Positions 8,436 to 18,130 are shown, counted from the stretch's first letter. The stretch is DNA of 64,000 nucleotides from CAWFQB01 sp965277875 (GCA_965277875.1 CBDIDV010000002.1:2976001-3040000), one strand, 5' to 3'. Numbers and translations are program-made. Notes: generated by a model from the sequence alone, not told the origin.

Positions 8436-9590
8436 ATGAACTCCCCTGATAAACCTCTGCGATTAGCCCTATTTACCGACAGCCTGCATCCGAGCGGCGT
8501 GGGCTGCGTGATGACCACGCTGGCCCGACATCTGCCCGCCTCACGGTATAAGCCGTTCCTGGTCTGCGCCGCACATGAGGGTACGGACGACCTTGCGGAC
8601 GCGATGCGCCCTTATGTATCGGACATTATGCGCTGTACGGTGCGCTGGGACGACGATGTCGCGGCCCTGCCCGCTCTCGTCTCGCAATTACAGGCGTGGG
8701 GCATTGACATTTTCCATAACCACATCGGCGCGACATGGGAGGGCGATTGGGGAACGATTGCCGCCCGGTGCGCTCATGTTCCGCTTGTCGTTGCCACGGA
8801 TCACATTCCCTGCGTCCTGCGCCTGGATCACGAACTGCACCGGCGCAAACGCGTCAATCAACTGCTGGACAGGCAGTTCGCCGTATCCTCAAGCGTGCGC
8901 CAATCGCTCATCGAGTGCGGATTGATCGAGGCAGAACGCGCGTTTACCCTGGAGAACGGTGTCGAGCCGATCACGCCCAATCTATCACGCGCGGCGGCGC
9001 GGCGCAAACTGGATTTGCCCCTTGATGTGCTGGTCGCCCTGTTTGTGGGTCGGCTTGTCGAGCAGAAAGACCCCTATGTTCTCCTGGGCGCGATTGCCCG
9101 GCTGAAGGCGCGGGGGCAGGCCGCGTTTGCGCTTTTCGCGGGGGACGGCTGGGCGCGGCACGCCTGTGAGGGCGAGGCGCGGCGGCTGGGCGTGTGGGAG
9201 AGCGTTCGCTTCCTGGGCGAGTGCGCGGGTATTGCCGACCTGCTGACCGCAGCCGACGCGCTCGCCATGCCGTCGAAATTCGAGGGAATGCCGCTCGCCG
9301 GATTGGAAGCGATGTCTATGGGCCTGCCGATTGTGGGCTGCGACGCGCCCGGTGTGCGCGATGTCGTGACGCACGACCTGAACGGCTGGCTGACCCCTAT
9401 TGCCGACCCGGACGCGTTTGGGGACGGGTTGGCGCGGGCGTTTATGCCCGAAACGGGAACGCGCTGGGGACAGGCGGGACGCAGGCGGTACGCCGAGCGG
9501 TTCACCGCCCCGCAGATGGCCGCGCGCCAGGACAACGCCTATCGAGAAGCCCTTGCCGCGCAGTTACAACCCGCTGATAAAGAAAACTGA
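8436..9590 (+). CDS. GT4-family glycosyltransferase
   Basis: A 384-residue GT-B glycosyltransferase. N-domain LALFTDSLHPSGVGCVMTTLA; C-domain ALFVGRLVEQKDPYVLL and the nucleotide-sugar motif EGMPLAGLEAMSMGLPIV with the E-x7-E pattern. ATG 8436 is the first start that does not overlap the previous gene. Together with the preceding glycosyltransferase and dehydrogenase it forms a small glycan unit; the acceptor and sugars cannot be read from sequence. Confidence 0.87.
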   Translation: MNSPDKPLRLALFTDSLHPSGVGCVMTTLARHLPASRYKPFLVCAAHEGTDDLADAMRPYVSDIMRCTVRWDDDVAALPALVSQLQAWGIDIFHNHIGATWEGDWGTIAARCAHVPLVVATDHIPCVLRLDHELHRRKRVNQLLDRQFAVSSSVRQSLIECGLIEAERAFTLENGVEPITPNLSRAAARRKLDLPLDVLVALFVGRLVEQKDPYVLLGAIARLKARGQAAFALFAGDGWARHACEGEARRLGVWESVRFLGECAGIADLLTAADALAMPSKFEGMPLAGLEAMSMGLPIVGCDAPGVRDVVTHDLNGWLTPIADPDAFGDGLARAFMPETGTRWGQAGRRRYAERFTAPQMAARQDNAYREALAAQLQPADKEN

Positions 9591-9619
9591 AGAAGGCCAA
9601 AGAAGGCCAAAGAAGGCCG
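9591..9619. repeat. 10-base tandem repeat after a stop codon
   Basis: Three near-exact copies of AGAAGGCCAA start directly after the TGA at 9588-9590 and are followed by looser copies with the AAGAAAGCTAACG pattern up to about 9660. Confidence 0.8.
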
Positions 9620-9777
9620 ACGCATAGGAAGCTGACGCAAAGAAAGCTAACGAACAAAGACGCCGCCGGATGCGTCCTCTTGCGGGCGCAAGGTTTGTTT
9701 CGACACAACACGCCGCTTCCGGCAGACAACAAACCCGGTCGTAAAATAAATCGCAAAAACAGAAAAGAGACACGAAC

Positions 9778-10068
9778 GTGGCGCAATTAACTCAGGAACG
9801 CATCGCGGCCATCCTGCACCTGGCCGGACAAATAGACCTCCAGATAACCGAAATGTCCGAGGAAGTGGAGTCGCTGACCATGCGACTGGAAAGCCTGCGG
9901 GCCATGTCCACGCAGATATTCAGCATACAGGACGGCACACTCAGCGACGAGGAAGTAAACGCGCTCGCTACGCCCGGCACGGACGTAGACGAGATAGATG
10001 GCGTTCCCTCCGCCGAAAGCATTCTGGACGAGATCATCACGGACGAACTGACCCACGCGCCGGAGTAG
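9778..10068 (+). CDS. Small acidic coiled-coil protein
   Basis: A 96-residue acidic protein starting at GTG 9778. Residues about 8-50 form heptad-like helices (ILHLAGQIDLQITEMSEEVE and ESLTMRLESLRAM), predicting a coiled coil; the tail is acidic and disordered. No family recognised. It lies 25 bases before the GH1-like gene and may be translated with it. Confidence 0.6.
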   Translation: MAQLTQERIAAILHLAGQIDLQITEMSEEVESLTMRLESLRAMSTQIFSIQDGTLSDEEVNALATPGTDVDEIDGVPSAESILDEIITDELTHAPE

Positions 10069-10093
10069 CACGTGGACGTTCGGGAGGCGCGTT

Positions 10094-11350
10094 TTGTTTG
10101 ATTCGCCATTACCGCCGTCCTCTCAGGCGGCATTATCATCCACAGTTCCACCCTTGCCGCTGTCCGTTTTGCAGCCGGCCTCTCAACACACTGAACGGTC
10201 GCTGTTCAAGTCGTTTTTCATGGGCGGGTTCGAGTGTTCCACGCACATCAACGGCGCGGGGCAGCGGCTGGATCTGATCGCGGCCACGCAGCACGACCGC
10301 TATGCCGGGGCGGATTATGCGCGGGCGCAATCGCAGCATTTGCATACCGTCCGCGACGGCATCCGCTGGCACGTCATCGAGCGCAGCGCGGGCGTGTACG
10401 ACTGGAACAGTGTTGTGCCGATGGTTCGCGCCGCGCACAATGCCAACATACAGGTGATCTGGGATCTATGTCATTACGGCTGGCCGGATGACATAAATCT
10501 GTTCTCGCCCGCGTTTGTCACGCGCTTTGCCCGCATGGCCGGCGCGTTTGCTCGCGTTCTGAACGGCGAGACCGACACAGTTCCCTTCCTCGCCCCCGTC
10601 AACGAGATCTCATTCTTTTCGTGGGCGGCGGGCGAGGTGGGCTACATTTTTCCCCATGCCCATGATCGGGGCAAGGAACTCAAGGCGCAGTTAGTGCGGG
10701 CCGCGATTGCAGCAATGGAAGCCGTGCTTGCCGTGTGTCCCAACGCCCGCTTCGTCCATCCTGACCCCGCCATCCATGTTCACGCCGAGTCGGGAAACGC
10801 CGCATACGCGCAGGCCGCGCACGACTACACCCTGTCCATGTACGAGGGCTGGGACATGATCAGCGGACGCCTCGCCCCGCACCTGGGCGGGCAGCCCCGC
10901 TACCTGGACATCATCGGCCTGAACTATTATCCTCATAACCAGTGGGTGTTCTGCGACCTGCCCTTTAATCCCGCCTTCAAAATGCCTCGCGACAATGCGC
11001 GCTACCGCCCATTCCGCGCTATTTTAGCCGACATCTACGAGCGCTACGAGCGGCCCATACTGCTGGCCGAGACCGGGGCCGACGGCGACGACCGGGTCGG
11101 CTGGCTGCGCTATGTGGGCCGCGAGGCGCGGGCCGCGATCCGGTCGGGCGTGGCCCTGGAGGGCATCTGCCTGTACCCGGTCGTCAACTTTCCCTGGTGG
11201 GACGACGGCCACCATCTATATAACGGCCTGTGGGACTACGCCGACGCGCAGGGAAACCGCCCGCTCTACGAACCCCTTGCCCGTGAACTCGCCCTCCAGC
11301 AGCGCGCGTTTGCCGGCCTGCGCCCCCCGTCCTGCCCCGTGAACTTCTAG
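10094..11350 (+). CDS. GH1-like (beta-glucosidase-type) TIM-barrel protein
   Basis: A 418-residue clan GH-A type protein. Signs: GIRWHVIERSAGVYDWNSVVP in an early barrel strand, the acid/base region PVNEISFF (Asn-Glu), IIGLNYYPHNQ, and the nucleophile strand LLAETGADGD. This resembles a COG2723-like branch that is often found beside glycosyltransferases, where it may trim or remodel surface glycans or have lost hydrolytic activity. The TTG at 10094 is preceded by a strong GGGAGG site six bases upstream; an ATG at 10220 would still leave the barrel nearly whole. No signal peptide is seen, so it is likely cytoplasmic. Confidence 0.75.
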   Translation: MFDSPLPPSSQAALSSTVPPLPLSVLQPASQHTERSLFKSFFMGGFECSTHINGAGQRLDLIAATQHDRYAGADYARAQSQHLHTVRDGIRWHVIERSAGVYDWNSVVPMVRAAHNANIQVIWDLCHYGWPDDINLFSPAFVTRFARMAGAFARVLNGETDTVPFLAPVNEISFFSWAAGEVGYIFPHAHDRGKELKAQLVRAAIAAMEAVLAVCPNARFVHPDPAIHVHAESGNAAYAQAAHDYTLSMYEGWDMISGRLAPHLGGQPRYLDIIGLNYYPHNQWVFCDLPFNPAFKMPRDNARYRPFRAILADIYERYERPILLAETGADGDDRVGWLRYVGREARAAIRSGVALEGICLYPVVNFPWWDDGHHLYNGLWDYADAQGNRPLYEPLARELALQQRAFAGLRPPSCPVNF

Positions 11351-11363
11351 TGTCTGCCTGTGC

Positions 11364-11395
11364 TGAACAATTCCCGCCGGGGACTGTGTTATACT
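11364..11395 (+). promoter_or_regulatory. Candidate promoter of the propeller gene
   Basis: TATACT at 11390-11395 preceded by TGT (extended -10 form), 72 bases before the start codon. No convincing -35 box; TGAACA at 11364 is the nearest candidate. Confidence 0.35.
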
Positions 11396-11466
11396 CATAG
11401 AGAAAGTAGAACTAACGGTAATTCGCAGGACGAAAACTCAGAGTAAGAAATTGAGGAACGCTGAAT

Positions 11467-12423
11467 ATGTACACGCTAAAGCAAGGGTTGTTCATTGTGG
11501 CGGCGCTGCTCATCATCGCGCCGACGACTGCCGCGCCCAACGGCAAGACACAGAGCAAGACGCCGCCTCATGTAACGACACGCTTATTTTTCAGCGTTCA
11601 GTGGAAGGACAAAGCGCGCGCCTACGCGCAGATCCACGCCATGAATTCGGACGGTACAGACCGTGTCTGCCTGACCCCAATTTTAGACGCGGAGTACCGT
11701 CCCGTCCTTAGCCCGGACGGCAAAACCCTCGCCTTTACCACCCACCGCGACGGCATCCGCAGCCTGTACCTGATGAACCCGGACGGCACGAAACAGCGCC
11801 CCGTTGGGTGGAGCCACGATGCGGGATTGTGCGCGTGGTCGCCGGATGGCAAGCAGTTGGCTTTTTCCAGCAACAGTACCGGGCGATACTGCATCTGGGT
11901 AATGAATGCAGACGGCACGAACCCGCGCAGGCTGACGAACGGCCCCTCCGAGGACTGCCCCACCTGGTCGCCGGATGGACGCAAAATCATTTACGAGAGC
12001 CACGAAAACAACATCTGGCGCGTCTATGTCGTCAATACGGACGGCGCGAACCGACAGGCGATCACCACGGATAAGTGGGACAGCCGCTGGCCGCAGTGGT
12101 CGCCGGACGGCAGGCTGATCGCGTATACGGGCTACGAACAGGGCAACGGCGACATTTACACCATGCGCCCGGATGGAACGCAGGCCACGCGCCAGACCGA
12201 CAGCCCTGCCGAAGATCGTCAGCCCGCCTGGGATGGCAAGCAACTGCTGTTCCACAGCAACCGGGCCGGTCATTTCGACATCTACACGCTCGCCCTGAAC
12301 AGCCACAACGAGCATCGCCTGACCGCCGAGGCCAAAGACACGGCGGAAGTGACCGCTGCCCCGGTCAGCGCCATTCCCGCCTCGCGTCCGGTACGCGGCA
12401 CCCCACGCCCCGACCACGAATAA
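11467..12423 (+). CDS. Secreted TolB-like beta-propeller (PD40 repeats)
   Basis: A 318-residue protein with an N-terminal signal peptide (YTLKQGLFIVAALLIIAPTT) and at least five PD40/TolB repeats, each with the LSPDGKTLAF or WSPDGKQLAF start and a following LMNPDGT or VMNADGT turn. Such proteins form six-bladed propellers in the periplasm or outside the cell. They differ from true TolB in lacking its N-terminal domain, so a protein-binding or sensing role is more likely than a part of the Tol-Pal system. Confidence 0.85.
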   Translation: MYTLKQGLFIVAALLIIAPTTAAPNGKTQSKTPPHVTTRLFFSVQWKDKARAYAQIHAMNSDGTDRVCLTPILDAEYRPVLSPDGKTLAFTTHRDGIRSLYLMNPDGTKQRPVGWSHDAGLCAWSPDGKQLAFSSNSTGRYCIWVMNADGTNPRRLTNGPSEDCPTWSPDGRKIIYESHENNIWRVYVVNTDGANRQAITTDKWDSRWPQWSPDGRLIAYTGYEQGNGDIYTMRPDGTQATRQTDSPAEDRQPAWDGKQLLFHSNRAGHFDIYTLALNSHNEHRLTAEAKDTAEVTAAPVSAIPASRPVRGTPRPDHE

Positions 12424-13179
12424 ATGGCGTCCATTTCGATGGATGCCTCCTGCTGATTCCAGTTCCTGCAAGCCTGTGTATTCTGCGCCTGAGAAATAGG
12501 CGTATGAACAATAAACTTTATCCGCAGTTTGTAACGCGCAGACGGGCGAGAAGGTGACAGGAAACGATGTTCCTACACAAAATCGCTATGGAAAGACAGC
12601 GTCGAAATAGTGGCAATGCAGCGCTTCCAGCCCGCTGGCTCGTTGGTGTATGCGGTTATAAGTTGAGGCGTTGTGACCTCGCGGGCGTTATGGGGGGCGT
12701 GAATACAAGCCGTCCCTGGGCGTTCGTGTCGGCACTGCTAACCTCCTTTCGTTTGCTTCCAAGTCCTCTGCTGTGCAAGCGCGTCAAGCGGCGCAAGGAT
12801 AGAAGGGCGCAAGAACGCCCCCGCACAAGGGAAGCCGTGGTTTGGCTGTTCTGTGCGAGGGCGCGGCTGGTGTTTTTTGTTGGTGTTTAGCGCTGCTCTA
12901 CTATATGTTGTGGTATGCGTCGGTTTTTAGAAGGTAGAAGACGGGCAGAACGCAACTATTTTGGGGATATTTTTGACTCGACAAAAACCAAGTGTCTATA
13001 CATGTAGCATTCTGTTACGCAGAGGCCGGGTTCACGACGCTCCTGCGCCCTTATTGTCGGCTTGCCGCTTCTCCTCGCAACGCAAAGCGAAGAACGCATG
13101 ACAACTCCTTTGTTTTTGGGCTTGGTCTTGCTTTGTCGTACCCGTTGAAACCAATGCGCGTTAAGGTTCATCGAAGAGA
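12424..13179. other. Non-coding stretch
   Basis: About 750 bases between the propeller gene and the defence-like island. Open frames here have poor protein-like composition, and I see no RNA gene, tandem repeat or strong terminator. The stretch ends in lower-GC DNA that leads into the methyltransferase-like gene, so the boundary of the transferred island may lie in it. Confidence 0.5.
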
Positions 13180-14241
13180 TCAAACGGGAGTGTTCGTGTC
13201 CGTTGCGGCGTCTTCATAGTGCTTCCAATCCACGCGCAGAATTTCATAGTGCAAGTCTGTCTTTTTTTTGGGTCTCGCTTGGGGCAATATCCCCTGCGTG
13301 AGCCATTCCTCCAGCCCGCTCCATGACTGATATTTGTGGTTACACTTCTCCGAGGCCATCACTGCCAACGTGTCGGGATATTCACTTAATTTGTGCTTGA
13401 ATTCGCTGTATGCACCGTTTTTGTCGTCCAAATCCCTGTTCAAGTAGACAAGGAACGTGTCCTCGGCGCGGGCTTGAAGAGAAATACGCTTGACGCACTC
13501 CACCCATTTGCCCACTTCTTCCGTGACCCCGCCTTGCTCCCAAAAGTAGGAAAAATAAAAGACGAGTGTTCCTCCGTCTTTGCCCCGGCAATCCACTTGC
13601 TCCATCCAGTGCGGATTGTTGATGTCCGGGTAGCATCCTCGAAAACGATCTCCAAAAAGATCCTTTTGGTTTTGCTTTGTGTGGAACTTCAAGGCGATGT
13701 CCGTCATAAAGGAATGGAGGTCACACCCCAGATAATCAAGCTCAAGCCGTTTTTTTGCAGGTAAACTTTGCTGAAAATCCGCGAGAGCCATACACGCGGT
13801 CATCGGACCGCAGCCGACATCAATCATCCAAACATTCGCGGGCTTTTGATAGATGTACGGCTTGAAAAATGTTTCATACTCGCGCTCAATCACCTTTTCG
13901 TTTCCGTCCAGGTGCATCGGCATGTAGGTATAACTGTATAACAACGCAAGCGCCCGGGTTTCGCAAGGAGTTCGCGCGTACCCCAGTATTTTCATGCGGA
14001 TATAATGATCGAACGACGAAAATTCGGTTCTGCTTTGCTGGTAGGCGACAAGATACTGATGGACTTCTTGATTGATTTCTTCATCCTCACGCAACGGCTT
14101 CAACACAATATCGCGGAACGCTTCCTGATACCCCACTTTATTCTCCTGCTGCCACTCCTCCGAGATGTCGAGCAGCCCATACACCTTCGCCTGAATGTTG
14201 GGCAGCGGCAAGGGTTCGTGTAAAAACGCACACTTTGGCAA
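13180..14241 (-). CDS. SAM-dependent methyltransferase-like protein in a defence-like island
   Basis: A protein of about 353 residues read from a TTG at 14241 (MPKCAFLHEPLPLPN...). The open frame extends further upstream but that part overlaps the Uma2 gene and is not protein-like. A central Rossmann segment VWMIDVGCGPMTACMALADF fits the SAM-binding motif I, followed by LDYLGCD (acidic end of strand 2) and TLVFYFSYFWEQ in the position of motif IV. The rest is helical and unfamiliar. Base composition is lower in GC than the surrounding housekeeping genes. Substrate unknown; DNA, RNA or small-molecule methylation are all possible. It is directly downstream of the Uma2 nuclease gene. Confidence 0.55.
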   Translation of the reverse strand: MPKCAFLHEPLPLPNIQAKVYGLLDISEEWQQENKVGYQEAFRDIVLKPLREDEEINQEVHQYLVAYQQSRTEFSSFDHYIRMKILGYARTPCETRALALLYSYTYMPMHLDGNEKVIEREYETFFKPYIYQKPANVWMIDVGCGPMTACMALADFQQSLPAKKRLELDYLGCDLHSFMTDIALKFHTKQNQKDLFGDRFRGCYPDINNPHWMEQVDCRGKDGGTLVFYFSYFWEQGGVTEEVGKWVECVKRISLQARAEDTFLVYLNRDLDDKNGAYSEFKHKLSEYPDTLAVMASEKCNHKYQSWSGLEEWLTQGILPQARPKKKTDLHYEILRVDWKHYEDAATDTNTPV

Positions 14242-14282
14242 ATCGCTGCCCTGATGCCCGGAAAATGTCAGGCGAGGGCGGC

Positions 14283-14825
14283 TTATTCGAGCCTGAACAA
14301 TGCCGATACGCGGCAGTGAAAAGCGGGCAGGAGTGCGCCGCCGTCCAGTTCGTCCTGGGGCGCGTACTGTACCGACTGCGTGGGCGTGGTGTAGACCGTT
14401 ACGGCTTGCATGTCCGGGTACAGATACCAGACCTGCTGCGCCCCCGACGCAAAGTATTCGCCGCGTTTGCGGGCGATGTCGGCAGGCTCTAAGGACGCGG
14501 ACACCACTTCGATGCACAAGTCCGGAGCCGCGTCGCCGAACGTACCCGGCGCGACGCCTCCCAGCAGACGCTCCCGCCGCGTAAACGACACATCCGGGGC
14601 GCGCAAATTGCCCGATGCCATGCGAAATCCCGCCTGCGAACTGCACACGATGCCGCGCCCGATAGCAGCGGGCGTCAGGCGATAAATGACGATGGCCGCG
14701 ACCTCAGCGTTTCGGACGCTTCCCGGCACTTCTTTCGCCTCCCCATCCACCAGTTCATATTTACGCCCATTGTCCGGCAGCCGCATGAACTCTGTTTCCG
14801 TCATGCGCGACTTGGTTATAGTCAT
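14283..14825 (-). CDS. Uma2-family PD-(D/E)XK endonuclease
   Basis: A 180-residue protein of the Uma2/DUF820 family (PF05685), a restriction-endonuclease-like fold expanded in cyanobacteria and other multicellular or mobile-DNA-rich bacteria. Seen: MTETEFMRLPDNGRKYELVDGEAKEV at the start (the YELVDGE strand), APDVSF, the core PDLCIEVVSASLEPADIARKRGEYFASGAQQVWYLYP, where D and E-V-V are the metal-binding strand and K-R-x-Y the conserved helix. Its cellular role is not known. Confidence 0.9.
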   Translation of the reverse strand: MTITKSRMTETEFMRLPDNGRKYELVDGEAKEVPGSVRNAEVAAIVIYRLTPAAIGRGIVCSSQAGFRMASGNLRAPDVSFTRRERLLGGVAPGTFGDAAPDLCIEVVSASLEPADIARKRGEYFASGAQQVWYLYPDMQAVTVYTTPTQSVQYAPQDELDGGALLPAFHCRVSALFRLE

Positions 14826-14956
14826 TGAAGTTTCCCTACAGATAAAAACAATATTCTGCTGTGGCTACTCCTTGTACGTTTGTACATACAAAGGGAGTAG
14901 AGGCCTAACTCAACCATGAACGCGATAGGTTTGTGTTCGCAATGCTCGACCAATAA

Positions 14957-14990
14957 ATGAATCTACGACGCAGTGCGCCGTAGATTTATG
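14957..14990. terminator. Hairpin downstream of the AIPR gene
   Basis: AATCTACG and CGTAGATT arms around an 11-base loop, about 70 bases past the AIPR stop codon (reading the minus strand). There is no clear U run, so termination is only possible. Confidence 0.35.
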
Positions 14991-15056
14991 ATGAATGTTT
15001 GCACAAACTCTATCTCGCTCTATGGCATCAACGACATTACTGTGAGACCGTATGCT

Positions 15057-16964
15057 CTACGGTTTTGTAAGCACTTCTGTGATTAACTTTAGAGGTGCTT
15101 CCTGTCCTCGCATTCCACGGCTCAGCGCCTTCTTATAATCAGAGAGTAGTTGATGCAGTTGAGGTGAACAATCTTTTGTCTTGCCCATTTGCTCCCACTT
15201 CAAATAGGCGTTAAGATTACCACCAAAGGTGTTTTGCAGCGCGGGTTCATCAAAGATGTTGTTATCTGTGTTTGGCGTAAGGTAGCCATCAACTATCTCG
15301 ACGCCAGTGTCCAACAAACAATGAACCGGCTCAGAGTCATCAGCACAGAAAAGCTTGAGCAAAGAATGCGTCAGTTTTCTAGGCGTTGTTTCAAGGCCAG
15401 CACGCAGATGCACTTCGCGCAAAAGTTCTACTACTACCATATAGTAGAGATAACGCGTCGAACGGCGTGTCTGTTTACCCCCACGCCCGAACTTGAGTTC
15501 ATCAGCGACAAGCTGAAGACGGTACGCCGCGTACAAATCATCGATACCAAAGGGACGATCATCTGTCACGCCGTCTACAATGTCCTTAAAAATGGAACCG
15601 CTCGGTAAAAACGCGCTGTTGTTATTCCATGCCGTCCCAGCTTCTCTCAACCAGCCAGCCGCATATACCTTGAGCAGATCAAATGAATTAGCATACTTGT
15701 CGAACCGAGGCGAAAACTTGGGGTTTTGCTTTTGCCGCGCGCGTTGCGCGTCCCATCCGCCTCTCTGAGTTTCAAGGTAAAGATTGTATTTCCGTGCCAT
15801 TTCGATTTCCCAGTCCTTGAACTCGGATTCTAAAGAAATGAAATCTCTATCGCGTACAGCATTCTGCCGATTAGTGTAGCGGGCGATGTTTGCTAATGTA
15901 TCCTTGCCGCTTTTACCAACCTTTACAATCTTGGTTACGACAACTCCTTGGCTTGCCTGATGCCGCCACTCCTCCAACTCTGCGTTGAATCCCGTGGTTC
16001 CTGTGTTCAGTTTTTTATTACAGACTTCCCAAACGCATCGTGTTGTTTGACAGCCATTTACGACGTATGGCTCAAGTAACTCCACACTTCCATTCCCAAC
16101 GTGACGTATATCGCTGACAACGATGGTGATGCCATTGTTGTACAATCCAAACAACTGTGGCGTCTTACTCAACGTTTCTTGGATTTTGCTGTTTATGCGC
16201 CCACGGCTACCAAGAAATCGGCGCACGTTCTTTTCATAAAGACGATCTAAGTCTTGCGTTTTTGCTCTAAAAGCGTTGAGAAAATCGTAAACTGCGAGGA
16301 GTGGAATAGCCCCTACCCATAAAGTATCATCCGCAATCGTTGTCGGTAGTTTGATTGCCACACTAATTGCTGAAACATCATCCACTTCATCGAGTGTACG
16401 TTGATATATTGTCGCAATGGACACTGCTTCAACGCTAAAAGCTGCTCCTAACCTACTTCTACCCATTGCCTCAATATCTTGTAGACTTCGCATTTGAGGC
16501 TCAGTGAGTGGAGCTTCTGTTGCGAAAACCAGCACAATACGATCATGGCCGTCGCTTTGAACGAAAGTGATCAAGCGATCAACTAACCCCTCTGCTAAGG
16601 AGGATAGTCGGGTTCGATTTCCCGAAAGAGTATCGAGAATCTTCTGAGCCTCGGTATAAAGTGTGGTGCTTCCTTTGAAAGCAGCTCCATACTTGCTTTG
16701 GACTATGTACCAAATATTTCCTTCAGCGATGCTGTCATCGTCAACATCAACATCCTCTCTGCGGTGCAAATAGGCAAGATCTATTCCACCGTCGTTCGCG
16801 CCGTCGCAGTAAACAATGTCATCGGAGGCGGCATCCACTTCAAGCCACTGTGTTAGCAATTTACGCGAAAAGCGATTGCCTAACTCTGTTGTGGATGGGG
16901 TACCTAATGCAACATCCTCCAACCACTGATTACGGTACTCATCGAATGTGATTTGGCTAGGCAT
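15057..16964 (-). CDS. AIPR family protein (abortive infection phage resistance)
   Basis: A 635-residue protein of the AIPR family (PF10592), named from lactococcal abortive-infection proteins. Diagnostic segments: NVRRFLGSRGRINSKIQETL, LFGLYNNGITIVV and EPYVVNGCQTTRCVW. The N-terminal about 150 residues contain GGIDLAY and WYIVQSKYG, which fit the D and Q-x-K positions of a PD-(D/E)XK nuclease fold, as known for this family. Expected role: phage defence by nucleic-acid cleavage. The gene is relatively AT-rich and sits with a Uma2 gene and a methyltransferase-like gene, all on the minus strand. Confidence 0.88.
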   Translation of the reverse strand: MPSQITFDEYRNQWLEDVALGTPSTTELGNRFSRKLLTQWLEVDAASDDIVYCDGANDGGIDLAYLHRREDVDVDDDSIAEGNIWYIVQSKYGAAFKGSTTLYTEAQKILDTLSGNRTRLSSLAEGLVDRLITFVQSDGHDRIVLVFATEAPLTEPQMRSLQDIEAMGRSRLGAAFSVEAVSIATIYQRTLDEVDDVSAISVAIKLPTTIADDTLWVGAIPLLAVYDFLNAFRAKTQDLDRLYEKNVRRFLGSRGRINSKIQETLSKTPQLFGLYNNGITIVVSDIRHVGNGSVELLEPYVVNGCQTTRCVWEVCNKKLNTGTTGFNAELEEWRHQASQGVVVTKIVKVGKSGKDTLANIARYTNRQNAVRDRDFISLESEFKDWEIEMARKYNLYLETQRGGWDAQRARQKQNPKFSPRFDKYANSFDLLKVYAAGWLREAGTAWNNNSAFLPSGSIFKDIVDGVTDDRPFGIDDLYAAYRLQLVADELKFGRGGKQTRRSTRYLYYMVVVELLREVHLRAGLETTPRKLTHSLLKLFCADDSEPVHCLLDTGVEIVDGYLTPNTDNNIFDEPALQNTFGGNLNAYLKWEQMGKTKDCSPQLHQLLSDYKKALSRGMRGQEAPLKLITEVLTKP

Positions 16965-17060
16965 AGATCGCTCCGTCAGGATTCTGCATAAGAAGTGGTT
17001 ACATAATTCTACAAACGCTCTAAAGGTTCCTTCACCGCCTTACAAACAGAAAACAAGTTG

Positions 17061-17711
17061 TTACCAGGCGAAATCAATGGATTGGAGAAAGGCGCGGGCG
17101 ATGAGGGTGTGGCCGACGTGGTTGGGGTGGACGCGATCCCAGGCGAGGGTGGCGGGGTAGACGGTCTGCAAAACGGTGTCGAACGCGGCCTGCGTGTCCA
17201 CGAACAGGGTGTCGTGACGGGCGGCAATGTCGCGGACGATTGCGCCGTAGCGATCCATCTGCGCCCGCATCGCATCGGCGCGGTTCGGCTCGATGTAAAA
17301 GGGCGTCATCAGGACAAGCCCTTTCAGATGCGGCAGGGTGCGCGTGACCAGTTCTTCCAGCGTCGCGGCGTATTCTTCGGGGTACACATGGCCGTGCCGC
17401 TGAAGCGGGCTGTCGAACTGCCGCCACACGTCGTTGGTTCCGATCATAATGGAAAGCCAGTCGGGGGCCAGATCCAGCACGTCCGTCTGCCACCGCGCTT
17501 TGAGGTCGCGGACGGTGTTGCCGCTTCCGCCCATGTTGACCACGCGGATGTTGTGATGCGGGTACACGGCCCCCAATAGTCCGGCGACATTGGCGACATA
17601 GCCCCGTCCCAGGGCGGCCTCGCCCAGCCCCTCGCCGACCGGACGCGCCCGCCCCGCGTCCGTGATACTGTCGCCGATCATCACCAGTTTACTGCCGGGC
17701 TGTAGCCGCAT
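17061..17711 (-). CDS. SGNH/GDSL-family hydrolase
   Basis: A 216-residue SGNH hydrolase, likely an esterase acting on acetylated carbohydrates or lipids. Block I is VMIGDSITDAGR (catalytic Ser), block II glycine in NMGGSGNTV, block III IMIGTNDVW, and block V WDRVHPNHVGHTLIA (catalytic Asp and His). ATG 17711 has a strong GGAGG site; longer frames run into inverted repeat B. No signal peptide, so it appears cytoplasmic. Confidence 0.9.
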   Translation of the reverse strand: MRLQPGSKLVMIGDSITDAGRARPVGEGLGEAALGRGYVANVAGLLGAVYPHHNIRVVNMGGSGNTVRDLKARWQTDVLDLAPDWLSIMIGTNDVWRQFDSPLQRHGHVYPEEYAATLEELVTRTLPHLKGLVLMTPFYIEPNRADAMRAQMDRYGAIVRDIAARHDTLFVDTQAAFDTVLQTVYPATLAWDRVHPNHVGHTLIARAFLQSIDFAW

Positions 17712-18130
17712 CGCTGCCTCCAGAAAGAGAAGAGTTATCCACAGATTTACACAGATTAGCACAGATTAAATGCAAATTGAAAACAGATTAGAGGACGAGG
17801 CGTTCGTATTGGAGGCTGACTGCGCCGAAGTTCAGGATCAGGGCGCGATGGAAGCCGGTGGCTTTCAGATAGTTTAACGTTTGCGCGCGTTCGGCTCCGG
17901 CGATTTTGTCCAGGGCTTTTGTTTCGACAATGATGTCGTCATAGCAGACAAAGTCGGCACGGTAGGAACAGGCGAGCGGCTGCCCTTTGTAGAATACGGG
18001 CAGGTGTACTTCGCGCCCGAATGGTATGCCGCGCAATCCACATTCCAGCGCCAATGCTTTATAGTGACCCCATTTGTCAAGACAAATTTTCGTCCTGTTT
18101 AAGGTGGTCGGTGTGCCGATCTTTGTCGGC

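Noticed and set aside
10136..10438. Minus-strand frames opposite the GH1-like gene and many other genes
   Set aside because: High GC opens long antisense frames; their Arg/Pro/Ala-rich translations show no domains.
12567..12890. Open frame of 107 codons in the gap before the defence island
   Set aside because: Composition is Arg/Cys/Val-rich without domain-like patterns, no ribosome site, and it lies in a stretch with other random frames.
14242..14646. N-terminal extension of the methyltransferase-like frame
   Set aside because: It overlaps the Uma2 gene in another frame and has shadow-like composition; the TTG at 14241 is a better start.
16600..16630. GGGTTCGATT, tRNA-like string
   Set aside because: It lies inside the AIPR coding frame and has no cloverleaf partners.
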